Shown here piece after piece: positions 36,173 through 47,095 of a stretch of DNA of 64,000 nt. The notes below the pieces were generated by a model, which searched no databases, was not told the origin of the DNA, and saw nothing but the letters and a program-made list of their open reading frames with translations. The first letter of the stretch is position 1. Each line of letters begins with the position of its first letter. The stretch covers positions 186,001 to 250,000 of the forward strand of contig JABYQS010000020.1 in assembly GCA_022592435.1 (NCBI GenBank), given 5' to 3'. The translations under genes were made by a program, and so were the position numbers. The DNA is from Cerioporus squamosus (lineage: Eukaryota > Basidiomycota > Agaricomycetes > Polyporales > Polyporaceae).

Positions 36173-37355
36173 ATGATCCCCCGCGCATCGCTCGTTGTCT
36201 TCGTTGCTTTCACGGTCATCGCGGCGGCACCGTCGCTCGTCGCCGCCGCGAGCAAGTGTCCCGCCGGCTCGTTCTCTCACACCGGCGAAGAGCCTTGCGC
36301 GTTCTGTGATCCCGGCACGTACCAAGCTAGTGCGTTTCTCTGCTGTCTCCGTCTTCCTCTGTCACTGCCGCTTACCCTTCCGTACCGCAGACACTGGCCA
36401 GACGTCGTGCCAGCAGGCGCAGAAGGGCTGGTTCGCGTCCGGCCCACACGGCGGCTCCGGAGCTACATCTCAGTCCATCTGTCAGCAGGGCACGTACAGC
36501 GCCAACCAGGGTCAAGCCTCCTGCACCATATGTCCCGCCGGCTCGTACTGCAACGGGCAGGGGCAGACCCAGCCGAACCTGTGCCCTCCCGGTCACTTCT
36601 CACCGACACCCGGACTGGGCCAGCAGTGCTACGAGTGCCCGAAGGGAACGTTCGTCGCGACGTACGGAGCTACTGCATGCTGCTCCTGGTGAGTCGCTGC
36701 GTATCACGGCGTGTCGCGGTGGCGCTAAAGTGACCCTTCTATCGATCAGCTGTTCGGGATTCTACACCGTACGTATCATCTTACCGGCCACAGGGGGTGA
36801 AGCTAATGCTGAAGTTCTTTCCTGTCCATAGGACCAAACGTCGCAGACTCACTGCTTCGACTGCCCTGTCCGAGGGGCCTTCTCCCCTGTCGGAGCGACC
36901 TCGGCGTTGCAGTGTGGCAACACGCCCGGCGGCGGCCTGACCCAATGCACCCAGTCGGGTAACACATGTCGTACGTCCTCTCTCTTGTGTTTGCCCTTCG
37001 TCATCATGTTCACTCCTGGCGATCAGCGAACACCGGCGGCTCCTCCCCGACGGGCATCTACCGCCGCCGCGACATCAAGCGTCGCGCATGTCCAGCGGGA
37101 CACAAGAGCTGCCCCGTGTACGGCTCGACGAACGGTCGCGGCTTCCTCAAGGGATACGAGTGCGTCGACGTCCAGCACGACCTCGAGAGCTGCGGTGGCT
37201 GCGTCGCGAATGACTCGCCGTTTGGCGAGAGCACGGTCGACGGTGGTCGCGACTGCAGCGCCATCCCGAACGTGAACGCGGTGACCTGCAGAGCTGGCAG
37301 GTGTCTCATCCGTGAGCACGACTTCACCTCCAAGCCGTTAGAGGCAGGCAGCTGA
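36173..37355 (+). CDS. Secreted Cys-rich protein, PriA/CPL1-like
   Basis: Secreted protein with an ephrin-receptor-like Cys-rich region and a C-terminal CPL1-like domain, like PriA of Lentinula. ATG 36173 gives MIPRASLVVFVAFTVIAAAPSLVAAAS, a signal peptide. The Cys-rich repeats include KCPAGSFSHTGEEPCAFCDPGTYQ, SICQQGTYSANQGQASCTICPAGSYC, LCPPGHFSPTPGLGQQCYECPKGTF and CFDCPVRGAFSPVGATS. After a short linker comes a basic dibasic site (RRRDIKRRACPAG). The CPL1-like core follows: HKSCPVYGSTNGRGFLKGYECVD, DLESCGGCV, GRDCSAIPNVNAVTC and RCLIREHDF. About four GT-AG introns. Stop TGA 37353-37355. In basidiomycetes relatives are linked to fruiting, and CPL1 in Cryptococcus acts in host interaction; its role here is unknown. 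Confidence 0.87.
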
Positions 37356-37801
37356 TTGAGAGTACTTCGTAGAACAATGTCTCGAAGGGTACTCGCTCTC
37401 CCCTGATGGCACGAGGTGCATCTCGTCCTTCAATGTACAGGGGAATAGGCGTGGCGTGCACTTATACAGGTCCACTTGAGTGAGTCATGGCCTCTCAAGC
37501 TTCGCAAGGTTTCCCGATAGTCTTTCGTCCTCACTCATCAGCGCTATGGGCATGATGCAGACTTCAGACTTGTACGAATGTAGCAGTTGAATGATATCTG
37601 TTGTACAACGTCTCTTCGCGACGCCGAGGCAGTTTCTCGGGGTCCCGGTTCCTTCGCGTCTTCCACTCCATTCCATAACCGGTAATTCGTCAGCGACTCT
37701 CAGCCGCGGCCTACGAACGGCATCCCGGTGGCCCTATAGGGGGTGGGTCAATATATTGCAACTGCCTTGTCCGAGGTCCGGGCCGGTCCATTACAAGCCA
37801 C
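37356..37801. other. Intergenic, convergent
   Basis: 446 bp between the stop codons of the PriA-like gene and SDR copy 1. It should hold both 3' UTRs; nothing else recognised. Confidence 0.5.
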
Positions 37802-38847
37802 TCACATTATATTGAACGTCAGCACTGTGACGTCGAGGGGCAAACTTGCGATATGCACGATCGTCTCTCCGACATGCTTTGCGTCGAAGACAGCCTCGGG
37901 AATGCGGCGGCCGTCGGGTTGGAGGGCCCCTTGTGGCGGCGGCGACATTGTCGTATGAGCGCCACCTATGAATCGAGGCAGCCTCGGCGTGAGCATGTAT
38001 CATATAGAACCGATCGTACTAGCAACAATGGGTATAGCGACGTACCAATGTCGATCTGCGTGCAGGTGATGTTGAATGCTCGGCCGTCGAGCGCGGTGGA
38101 CTTTGTCAACCCGAGCACCGCGTGCTTCGACGAGGTGTAGGGAGACGAGTGGGGGCGGGGCGTGTAGGCTGAGATGGATCCGTTGTTGATGATCCGCCCT
38201 GTGGCTTGCTCAGTGATGGCGTTCGGAATAGATAAGGAGCAGGCCGATGTACCTCCCTGGGGCGATTGGGACTTGAAGATCCTGACGGCCTCGCGGGTAC
38301 AGAGGAAGGTACCGACGAGGTTCACGTTGATGACCTTCTGAAACGTCTCCAGAGATGTTTCCTCTATTGGGATTTGCGGAGATACGATGCCTGCGTTCTA
38401 CACGCCGGTCTAAGCGACAGGTTTACTGCCAGTGCTATGAATGTTCGTGATAGCTCACGTTGAAGAGCATGTCCAGGCGACCTACATGGTGTCTCACAAT
38501 GAGTAACTCACGGTACGGCCTCCATTCCACAGAGGATGACTCACCAAAGTTCTCCATGGTCAAGCGGAAGAGCTTGAGGACGTCGTCCTCCTTCGAGACG
38601 TCTCCTTCAACTAGGAGGACCTTCGACGGATCGCTGCAAAGTTTCCGGGTCTCTTGGAGTTGATCCGCACGCCTCGCAAACAATGTAAGGGTCCATCCTG
38701 CTTTGGACAGCGCCAGAGCAGTCGCTCTGCCAATACCTGCCGGGCGATCGCCACGTTTCTCGAGTTAGCAGCGGCAAGTGCCACATCCCTTTCAAGAAAC
38801 GCACCCGAGGACGCCCCAGTGATGATGGCTACTTTCTGGTCTGACAT
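37802..38847 (-). CDS. Short-chain dehydrogenase/reductase copy 1, C-terminally shortened
   Basis: NAD(P)-dependent oxidoreductase, classical SDR fold; substrate unknown. ATG 38847 gives [29 protein letters not shown] (Gly-rich dinucleotide loop; the second G codon is split by an intron). Then [23 protein letters not shown] (NAG motif split by an intron), [47 protein letters not shown] (active-site Ser, Tyr-x3-Lys as YTSSK) and QIDIG. The last exon runs ...[29 protein letters not shown] and stops at TGA 37804-37802. Copy 2 continues with 11 more residues from the same point. So this copy lost its tail by a change near the stop. Catalytic residues are all present; function may be retained. Confidence 0.85.
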
Positions 38848-39344
38848 TCTCCTCCTCCTCCCATGTAGTTTACTGCTGGCCGGTGGTTACCAGTTAGGTC
38901 TGAGAAACAGAGAGAAGTGTTGGTCTGAGTTTGGCGCTCGCTCACTGCGCCCCGGAGCGCCTTCGGGGATGTCGACTTCCGGATACGAGACTACTCTAAG
39001 GTTGTATATCCTTCGCGAGATTCAAGTGGATGATAGTTCCCCGTCGGGGCTTGATCACGATAGTATCGGGGTCTATGTATGTGCAGACCGATGATATCCT
39101 GTTGTATAACATTGACTACTAGTATAATATAGTACACGAATGCAAACCTCACAGTAAGTTAGCCAGGCTCCGGAGAGTACTCACACCATCGCTCGTTTGC
39201 CTGGCTATATACCAGATTCCAGCCTGATCTATCCTGGTCCAATCCAAATCCGATCCACAAGACAAGTATGACACGTCGAATCCGAGTTGTCGCTTAACCG
39301 CGGCCTACGAACGGCATCTGTGTGGCCCTGACAACGGGTATGCA
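38848..39344. other. Promoter-containing gap between SDR copies
   Basis: About 500 bp between the two tandem SDR genes; holds the promoter of copy 1 and the 3' flank of copy 2. No strong motif seen. Confidence 0.5.
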
Positions 39345-40392
39345 TCAGTCCCCGCCCTGTAGGCGGCGGTGAGCCACGTACATGATATTGAATGTCAACA
39401 CGGTGACGTCGAAGGGCAAGCTCGCAATATGCGCTATCGCTTCGCCCACGTGCTTGGGGTCGAAGGAGGCCTCTGGCACACGGCGGCCGTCGCCCTGGAG
39501 CAAGCCTTGCGGCTGAGGCAACAGGGACGTCTGGGCGTTACCTATATGCGGGTATGTCAGCATGGAACTCCGCACGAGGGTAAAGCAAGGAAACGGGGGC
39601 TCGCCTATGTCAATCTGGGTGCAGGTGATGTTGAACGCTCGGCCATCGAGCGCGGTCGACTTCGTCATACCCAGGACTGCGTGCTTTGTAGACGTGTAAG
39701 GGGACGAGTGCGGGCGGGGCGTGTAGGCGGATATGGAACCGTTGTTTATAATCCGTCCTGACGGGACGGTGAACATGCGGCGAACGACATCGTACGCGCC
39801 CGACGTACCTCCTTGGGGTGTCTGAGACTTGAAGATTCTGACGGCTTCGCGCGTGCACAGAAATGTGCCGACGAGGTTCACGTTGATGACCCTCTGGAAG
39901 GTCTCGAGAGACGTATCCTCTATGGGCACTTGTGCCGAGGCCGTGCCCGCGTTCTGCGAGCGTTAGCCGAGAGAACCCAATGCGCCCTCGACGATGATAA
40001 CTCACATTGAACAGCATGTCCAGACGACCTGACATGTAGCGCATAGCGCATTCAGTACCGTGCAACCAGGTCTCGAACGAGAAACTCACCAAACTTCTCG
40101 ACGGTCAGGCGAAACAGCTTGAGGACATCCTCCTCCTTGGTGACATCTCCTGCGACAAGGAGGATCTTCGCTTGATTATCACACAGATCCTGCGTCTCTT
40201 GGAGCTTATCGGCACGTCTCGCAAGCAGTGCGAGCGTCCACCCAGCCTTGGAAAGTGAGACGGCGGTGGCCCGTCCGATACCTGCTTGATCGCCAAGGTT
40301 GGAAAACTGCAGCATATATCGCTGCCGAGAACAGTCTCAAGCGACATACCCGAGGACGCCCCGGTGATGATAGCGACTTTCTGGTCCGGCAT
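39345..40392 (-). CDS. Short-chain dehydrogenase/reductase copy 2, with a GC-donor intron
   Basis: Tandem paralog of copy 1, same exon layout. ATG 40392 ([23 protein letters not shown]); an ATG six codons upstream (40410) is possible. Motifs: [57 protein letters not shown]. The last intron of copy 1 corresponds to 39604-39542 here, 63 nt, but the donor is GC rather than GT. It is also free of stops and a multiple of three. It can thus be spliced as GC-AG (giving [13 protein letters not shown]) or be retained, adding 21 residues (starting [12 protein letters not shown]). The C terminus is [15 protein letters not shown] with stop at 39345. Confidence 0.86.
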
Positions 40393-40953
40393 GTCTGTGA
40401 TAGAACACATAACAACTCAGCATAACACATGCAGGATATTCGATGACCGATGAAAGTGGAACGGGTCACAGCTCCTATGTGCGCGACCTGATACTCAATA
40501 GTAGGGGTACTTGCTGCAGCGCAACGGGGATAGGAGACGATTGCCAGGCTGCTGCGAAGTGCAGCGGTCGTGGGTGATCCCCCAGCAGAATTGTTGTGTG
40601 CTACTTACTGAAATTCTTATTCCGTTATGCACCCAGGGAATATTGGCGTTCTCCGTGGTAGAATAGAGCAGTGAAGATGTGGTTAGTGGCCGACCGCGAG
40701 CGTCGCAGAGTGATCGGACAAGTGCAACAATCTCCGATACAAAGCCAGTGCTTGGGAGGTCGCTGAGTTTTAAATTAGCGGGGATTACCGAACTTTGACG
40801 ATGATGTCATACCCGCTCCCAGCCAGGGCTACGCTGGGTTATGAAGTGAGGTTGGCACACATTTGTCCGCACTCCTACCATTTAACCACATCACATGTTA
40901 ACCCCGTCCTATCATCTGTAAAGCTTCATATACCACTCCGAACGACGAGCATC
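40393..40953. promoter_or_regulatory. Divergent spacer, SDR copy 2 / small gene
   Basis: 560 bp between two start codons on opposite strands. TTCATATACC at about 40925-40935 is a weak TATA-like element about 25 nt upstream of the small gene's ATG. Otherwise nothing recognised. Confidence 0.4.
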
Positions 40954-41242
40954 ATGTCTGCTGCACCTCAGCGCGATACCCTCACCTCACGACTGTCTTC
41001 GACGTTCTGGCTGCTCCTCAATACCCCCATGATACCCCCCGAAGACCAGGCCGAGTCGAAGCCGGTACAGATGGTGGATTTCTCTGATACACACGAGACA
41101 CACTCTCGTGAGATGACGGTATGTCTTGCTCTTTCAGCTGGGGAAGGTGCGAGTCGGCTGACAGGTGGCGTCGATGTGGCAGAGGTCTAGCATGGACAGT
41201 CACGCCACCGAGGCCTCTGACGCATCTGCACACTCTACATGA
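40954..41242 (+). CDS. Small hypothetical protein, two exons
   Basis: Not recognised. ATG 40954 gives MSAAPQRDTLTSRLSS followed by FWLLLNTPMIPPEDQAESKP. A GT-AG intron at 41119-41164 (GTATGT...GACAG) joins to VASMWQRSSMDSHATE..., ending at TGA 41240-41242. Exons 40954-41118 and 41165-41242; 80 residues. No signal peptide, no Cys, no CaaX box, so it is not a pheromone precursor. The only support is clean splice signals and a preceding TATA-like site. Confidence 0.5.
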
Positions 41243-41939
41243 ACATAAATGATCCATGTGAGTCTTCGATCTGCTGTCTAGGTCTCTGGAGCGCAATATT
41301 GAGGCTCACCCCCCTTGTCAGGCGTTCATTTCACGAACGTCCCCTCACTCTTGGCATCTCTGGCTTGCTTGCATCTCCCTCATATTTTGTCCCAGGTCTC
41401 ATGCGCGCATACACTGTCATTTGTAGCATAGTAGCATCTCCTTACATGCACCATCTGATATACCTGTACTACGATGTAATCCTCTGTAATCTCAATGTCT
41501 GCTTTGCTTTTGCTACATCTCCCCCCACCCTGTTCCTAGCCCCATCACCGAAACCGACTGCATTGAACGACATTGTTCTCGCAAATAGCTGTATCAGCTG
41601 CTAAAGAAGACAGTACCAAGCACAACTACTCCCACCGGGATCGCGCCACGAACCATCTCTCGTCTCCCGTGTCTCAGTAGTGTCTCAGCTCCCGCGCACC
41701 AAATGTCGGAACCAGCGCTCATATAGGTTAGGATTTTCTTCTAGTTGTTGACTTGGCTATCTATTCACTGAACGTCGAATCCATACAGGCTTTGCCCTTT
41801 CGTCAACCAGGAAGCCCGACGACTGTCGTGCATCCTTCTCCTGTATTCTCTCACTTTTGTCAGTGATAACTGCGCTTGCACGCCGCTCTAACTGGCCGAT
41901 CGGTCTTCTCGGGGTGATTGACGTCGACCTTTTCGAACT
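41243..41939. other. Intergenic
   Basis: About 700 bp without recognisable genes; AT-richer than the coding surroundings. Confidence 0.45.
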
Positions 41940-42484
41940 ATGCAAGTCTTCCGCCACCCTCCCATGTCCTCGAATCACCCGCTGCCAGCCGCTACCCATA
42001 TGGATGCGTTCGGACCGCGCAATCTGAGAGACAGGCCGCAGCATGCTGTCAGTGTTCGTGGTCCCGCATCCAACCAGTCAGGTAGGGTTTCGTCCGCCCA
42101 AGCAGCATGTTCGTCAGGGCCATGGTGAGAGTCCAGCGATTGTAGTGTCTAATCTTACCGTCGTTTGCTGTAACTTAGGTTCAGGGCAGGGCAGGCGACC
42201 ATCCTGCCCGTAGACCTCCGTCAGCGTTCTCTGCCCGCAGAAGGCCATCTGCGGTTCTCATGCGAAGTAAACTCACTGTCCGCGTGGTACGGTCTGCCCA
42301 CGATACTCCTTGAAGGTGCATCTTCAGTGCCTCTTGTAAGTCGACTGGGTTCGTCCTGGCGTTTACGACGAACTCGTGAGCTGATTGCCGCTTCGGCTAG
42401 ATAACAGCAACTTGTCTGATTTTTATGGCTCGCGCCCAGGTCGCTGGTCGGCTTCCTCTTTTTGTTTGCATCACACCACGGTGA
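41940..42484 (+). CDS. Hypothetical small protein, tentative model
   Basis: Not recognised. ATG 41940 opens MQVFRHPPMSSNHPLPAATHMDAFG... The reading frame crosses a GT-AG intron (about 42124-42178, GTGAGA...ACTTAG) in phase and continues FRAGQATILPVDLRQRSLPAEGHLRFSCEVNSLSAWYGLPTILLEGASSVPL, which looks like real protein. After that it either reads on to a stop at about 42402 or splices at GTAAGT (about 42338) to CCCAG (about 42440) and ends VAGRLPLFVCITPR at 42484. The exon structure is only a hypothesis. Confidence 0.38.
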
Positions 42485-42825
42485 TTCCTTCCAAGTACTG
42501 TCTCTGAACCGCATGGCTTACCAAAAACACGAGCGTCACAACGGGGAATGTACCACAGGAGAAGGAAGCGCGAGAAGCCTGAAACGACGCCAGATTTACT
42601 GGAACGCATTCACATCGCCCAGGACCCTTGTGAGAGTGGAGTTCAAATAGAAAGAGGCCCGGAAGTAGACCTGCCATTCGCATCGGTCCGGCCGGGGTAT
42701 TTATGATGGCTTATTTCGAATCGTCGATTGTGTGACGTGCGGTACCTTCGAGCCTCCTGCTTCCTCCCACCACCATCCCGGTCGTCCCAGTCCCGAGCAC
42801 GGAGCCATCCTCACTGCCTTTGAAG
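42485..42825. other. Intergenic / promoter of phosphatase-like gene
   Basis: 341 bp upstream of ATG 42826, with a GTATTTATGATGG stretch at about 42696-42708 as a weak TATA-like site. Nothing else recognised. Confidence 0.4.
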
Positions 42826-44712
42826 ATGGCCACCGACGACCAGAGCAAGGTTCTCGGAATCGTGGTGCTTGCGCGCCATGGTGATCGTCAGGGATTCTAC
42901 CAGGACCCGGAGACCTACACCGCGTCTGCGACGGCTATCACACCTCTGGGAGAGGTGCAATTTCTTGTCACAGACCCACGTTCGCATATCTTACTAACTG
43001 CTTTTTCTACAGCAACAAGAGTTCCAGCTTGGGGGCCTGATCCGCTCGCGGTATCTCAACTCATCCTCGACCTCGTTCGTCTCGGGGATCTCGAACACCA
43101 GCTCCATCTTCGTCCAGAACCAAGTCGCAGTCCGGGCCGACGCTGGTGGAGAGGGTGGAGTCATCTTCGACAGTGCCGTTGCCCTGGCTCAGGGCTTGTG
43201 GCCGCCGACGCCGCTCGCGAGTACGACTCTCGCCGACGGATCGACCATCACCAGTCCTTTGGGCGGGTACCAGTACATTCCGAGTAAGCCTATCATGGAA
43301 CACTGCGCGAGTTTTGTGCTCACGATGTCCGACAGTTGAGTCCGTGGAGCCGAACGAGGATGTGTCGCTCGAGGGCTACACTTCGTGTAACGTGAGCTGC
43401 AGCTTAGACTGGTTGCTCTACATGTGTATGCTGACATCTGCGTGCCAGACATTTGATGACCACACGTCTGCTTTCTATGCCTCCGCTGAGTTTCAGAACA
43501 AGCAAGGCCTGGTTTCTCAGTTCCTGGCAGACCTAAAGCCGTACATGGATGGCCGCCCCGTCACCCTTGAAAACATGGTAAGATACTCGTGTGTCATTGT
43601 TTCTTAGCGCGCTACTAACTGCTCTTCTTGATGTAGTGGAACGTACGTCTTGCGGGAACGTGGATGCAATAACGCCCATTTGACGTGAAGGTCATAGATC
43701 TTCGACTACATGAACGTGCAATCGATTCATAACGCGACCTTTGCGAAGAATCTGCCAGCCACCTATCTCGCGCAGGCGCTCGACCTTGCGTCCTGGCACG
43801 AGTACAACGTCTTCTCCGACGACGCCTTCGATGGGATTGGGAACAGTGCGTTCTGGGTGTCAGCTTGCGTCATACCCCAGGAATGCTGATACGTGTGACA
43901 GTTGCGTTTCGTGCCATGGTCCCATCGGTGGTTACTGCCATGCAGCGGATCGCCAATGCGTCTGACCCGCTCAAGCTGCATTACTCGGCCATCGCATACA
44001 AGCCCTTCCTTAGCTTGTTCAACATGACTGGGGTCGTTGCAGATGGTGCTCTCCCGCCTTCAATCGGTGCGTCCCTTTCATACACTTACTCAATGCTCCC
44101 GGTTCTCACGAGCGGCTGCAGTGAACTACGCCGCGTCCGTCGTGCTCGAGGTTCGGCAGCCGGCATCTGCCTCCGAACCCGTAGTTCGTTTCAACTTCAA
44201 GAACGGCACAAACGACGACGACTACCGCTCGTACCCGATGCGCTTCCCGGGATGGGATGGTTCCGTGGACACGGACGTGCCCCTTTCGACGTTCGTCCGC
44301 GCGTTCCAGCCCGCAGGCATCAACACCACCCTCGAGTGGTGCAACGTCTGCCAGCAAACCGAGGCGCGCGGGTGCGCGGCGCTCTTTGCGGGCAACGGCA
44401 CTGGGACCTCGGGGCACGCCGTCCTTGTCGTGCACGATGCGATCTCGCCCGTAGGTGCGGGATTCTTGGGCGCGGGCCTGACGATTATCGTGTATGGTCT
44501 GGGGCTTGCGATATTGGCGTACCTTGGACTCTTGACGTTTGGGAAGCGGTCCCGCCCGGCGTCGCGGCCTAAGACTGGGAGGAACGATCACGTGGAGTTG
44601 CACTCTTCGGTGAGTAATTTTGGTGTTGGCATCCGTGAGGCGGCTGTCGCTTACAAGCGTGGTCCAGACGAACTCCATCACGAAGGAGTCTGCGTAAGTG
44701 CTGGGGATGACT
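42826..44712 (+). CDS. Histidine phosphatase superfamily (clade 2) protein with C-terminal membrane anchor
   Basis: Acid-phosphatase-like ectoenzyme. ATG 42826 gives MATDDQSKVLGIVVLARHGDRQGFYQDP with the RHGxR motif very near the N terminus and no signal peptide before it. Further: ITPLGE-QQEFQLGGLIRSRYL, VAVRADAGGEGGVIFDSAVALAQGLWPP, a middle region of several exons, then AMQRIANASDPLKLHYSAIAYKPFLSLFNMTG. The C-terminal exon carries PLSTFVRAFQPAGINTTLEWCNVCQQTEARGC, then a membrane span AGFLGAGLTIIVYGLGLAILAYLGLLTF and a basic tail. The HD dyad usual for clade 2 is not evident; HYSAIAYKPFLSLF sits where HD would be expected. The end is uncertain: read-through gives a stop at 44712; splicing a GTAAGT...TTAG intron gives one at 44759. 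Confidence 0.75.
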
Positions 44713-45006
44713 GAGTATATGTGATCGGTTCTTAGTGTGACGCTCTGTACGACTATTGACGAATATGTTACGCATCCATGAGGCCCGTAACGATCCGGCA
44801 TGCGTCAAGTCGAGCAGGACTTCTCTATACGACGCACATTGTCAGATCACATCCTGCGTCAGCGTCAAGACCAATCGAGCGGGTACTCGTGCCATGAAAT
44901 GCGCCCTCGCTCCCCATTAATCTTCGGATTGACTACGGTACGGTCCATGTGCTGAATATAAACAGGATATAGAGAAGAGTCCCGATCCAGCCAACGTCAT
45001 CACCTA

Positions 45007-47095
45007 TTAGGCGCACTTCTTAGAAGGACCGACGAACGGTCTGAAGCTGCTCGTCGTGACCTTTCCGTCCCCGATGTCGGCCGCGATATTTACTGCACCC
45101 AACGATGTGGACGAGACGGCCGTCTGTGGCAGCTCCACGGACCAGAGGTCGTAGGTCGCCGACGCTCCCTTCTGGGTAATTGCTGCATCCGTCGTGTTCA
45201 CCGTGACGAATTTGCCTGGGCCGTTGGGCACGAGGACGTCGTACTCGAGGTAGACGCGGGACGGGTTGGCATCATTGCGGACCTATGTGCGGAAGAGATG
45301 TGAGACGATAGCGTGGAAGTAGGGACGCATCCGCTTGGCTTACAGCGATGTCGATGCGGGCGACGGATCCGTTGCGGCAGGTCGAATCCGCGATCATCGC
45401 GGTGTCTTGCAGCACGAAGCCGGCGCCGTCCTGATCCTCAGTGCGCGGTGCGGAGCCATCGCCTTCGTCAATTTCGAACCAGAATTTCGAGATGCCCGTT
45501 TGTTCGTCTATATTGATGAGTTTCGTGGCGAGCGATCCTATCTGGTACCACAGTGAGACAGTCTGGCCGGCCTTGTCGGTCGCTTTCATGTCGGAGGTGT
45601 GTGAGAGGACGTCGACGTACGAGGCTGCCGTGTTCCCAGAGCGGTCAGCCCACAAAAGCTTCATTGAGCGCGAGCTGCTCTCGGACATGTTCCAGAACTG
45701 TCAAGCGAGGGTCAATAACATCCCCCTGTCCGTGGTTGAGTCTGACGAAGGGTACGAACCCGGACTTGTCCTGTGAATTGCAAAGTTCCATTGCCCATGT
45801 AGCGGAGGGCCGGTGATTGCGGCTTGACTGGAAGAGGCTCGATGACCTCGGTCAGCTGGACATCCGATGGAGCCTGGTTCAACATGTTCGAGAACATCGC
45901 GCCGCAGTTGCTCTTGAAAAACTCCGGAGACTCTGCGAAGCTATTTGATTGTCAGGAGCAACCCAGATTAGCAGTGGGGAAAGCTGGAACGTACGCTTTC
46001 ATGGTCACATTTCCGTCGCTTGCAAATATACGCTTGTCAGAGTTGGTGGTGTCGTTCGCACCCACCACTAAAGGGTTTGCGGTTGTACCATCGATGTACT
46101 CGAGGGCGCTGGAGGCTCGTTAGCAAGACGTCGGCCTCGATGTTATCCTCGCGACTCACATGGCGTTGTCGAAGTTGAATGGCGTACTGTCGAATGGGAG
46201 ATCCTCATCGTCCAGGCCGTTGTCGAGAGGAACTGTGTCAGGGAACGCGCTGTGTTGCACACCGCCGAAGGAGTGACCGCATGCGACCAGGATGATCATC
46301 TCCGTCGCGTTGAAGCCTTGGCGATGGAAGGATGCGGTGTGGCTGGCAATGTCCTGTTGAGGTTCCGGGACGCCAGGGTTATTGGGTCCTGTGGCGTCAA
46401 TGCGGCCACCTCGGAAGGGTACATAGGGTCCGTCGCTAGAAAGATCTGGTTCAGGAACGCGTCTCGAAGTGAAGGCACAGTAGGGTACCATTGTTCGATG
46501 GCAATCTTAGCGGCGAGCGCGATCAAGTCGGCACCTGGAAATGCGGGTGAGCGGTAGTCCTGGCGCAGGATCTCATGCATGGGTACACTCACCACTGAGG
46601 TAGCGGGTCATAGAGTTTTGGAAGACGGTGATCGTGTTGTTGAAGCCATTCCCCACGTTCTGGAGGTATTTGATTACTCAAGCTTACATACTGCAAGCTG
46701 CTCGGAATTTCACCTCTGCGCGATCAAGTTCATACTGGATTGATGCGTCCAGCCCACCTGTGCCATCTGAGACATTGTATGTGGCCATGTCATGATACGC
46801 CTGAAGGGGATTGATGTCAGCGAACTTGGCGACCACACCGGGACTAGCAAAGCTGCCATACCGTCCTGATCCAGTCAGCTGCGTTGGATCGGTTCGCGGT
46901 CCCCGGCGACCCAGCATGGAAAAAGTAGACGTTACAGGGCACAACACCAGTCTGAAAGCCAGGGAAGAAGTTGGCGTTGTACCCGAAAAGATCATAGATC
47001 TGGCTCTCGAGCGCATCGCGCAAGGGATCGGGCCATATGTATGCCGACACCACCGAGATGAACAAGAGACTCGAGAGTTGGGTCTTGATGAGCAT
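45007..47095 (-). CDS. Secreted heme peroxidase (plant-type superfamily) with C-terminal extension domain
   Basis: Predicted extracellular H2O2-dependent heme enzyme. ATG 47095 gives MLIKTQLSSLLFISVVSA, a signal peptide, then YIWPDPLRDALESQIYDLFG. The distal site is SNAADWIRTAYHDMATYN (Arg and His of the peroxidase superfamily; joined across a GT-AG intron). Next come NVGNGFNNTITVFQNSMTRYLSGADLIALAAKIAIEQC-DG, RGGRIDATGPNNPGVPEP and the proximal-site helix TEMIILVACGHSFGGVQHSAFP (proximal His). The C-terminal domain follows: DTTNSDKRIFASDGNVTM, SDVQLTEVIEPLPVKPQS, GISKFWFEIDEGDGS, SRVYLEYDVLVPNG and a final PSKKCA; stop TAA 45009-45007. About eight exons. The ATG at 47158 is probably within the leader. 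A truncated paralog lies at 32.7-33.8 kb on the other strand. Confidence 0.84.

Noticed and set aside
40954..41242. Mating pheromone precursor
   Set aside because: The small protein has no C-terminal CaaX motif and is not short or Asn/Asp-rich like pheromone precursors.
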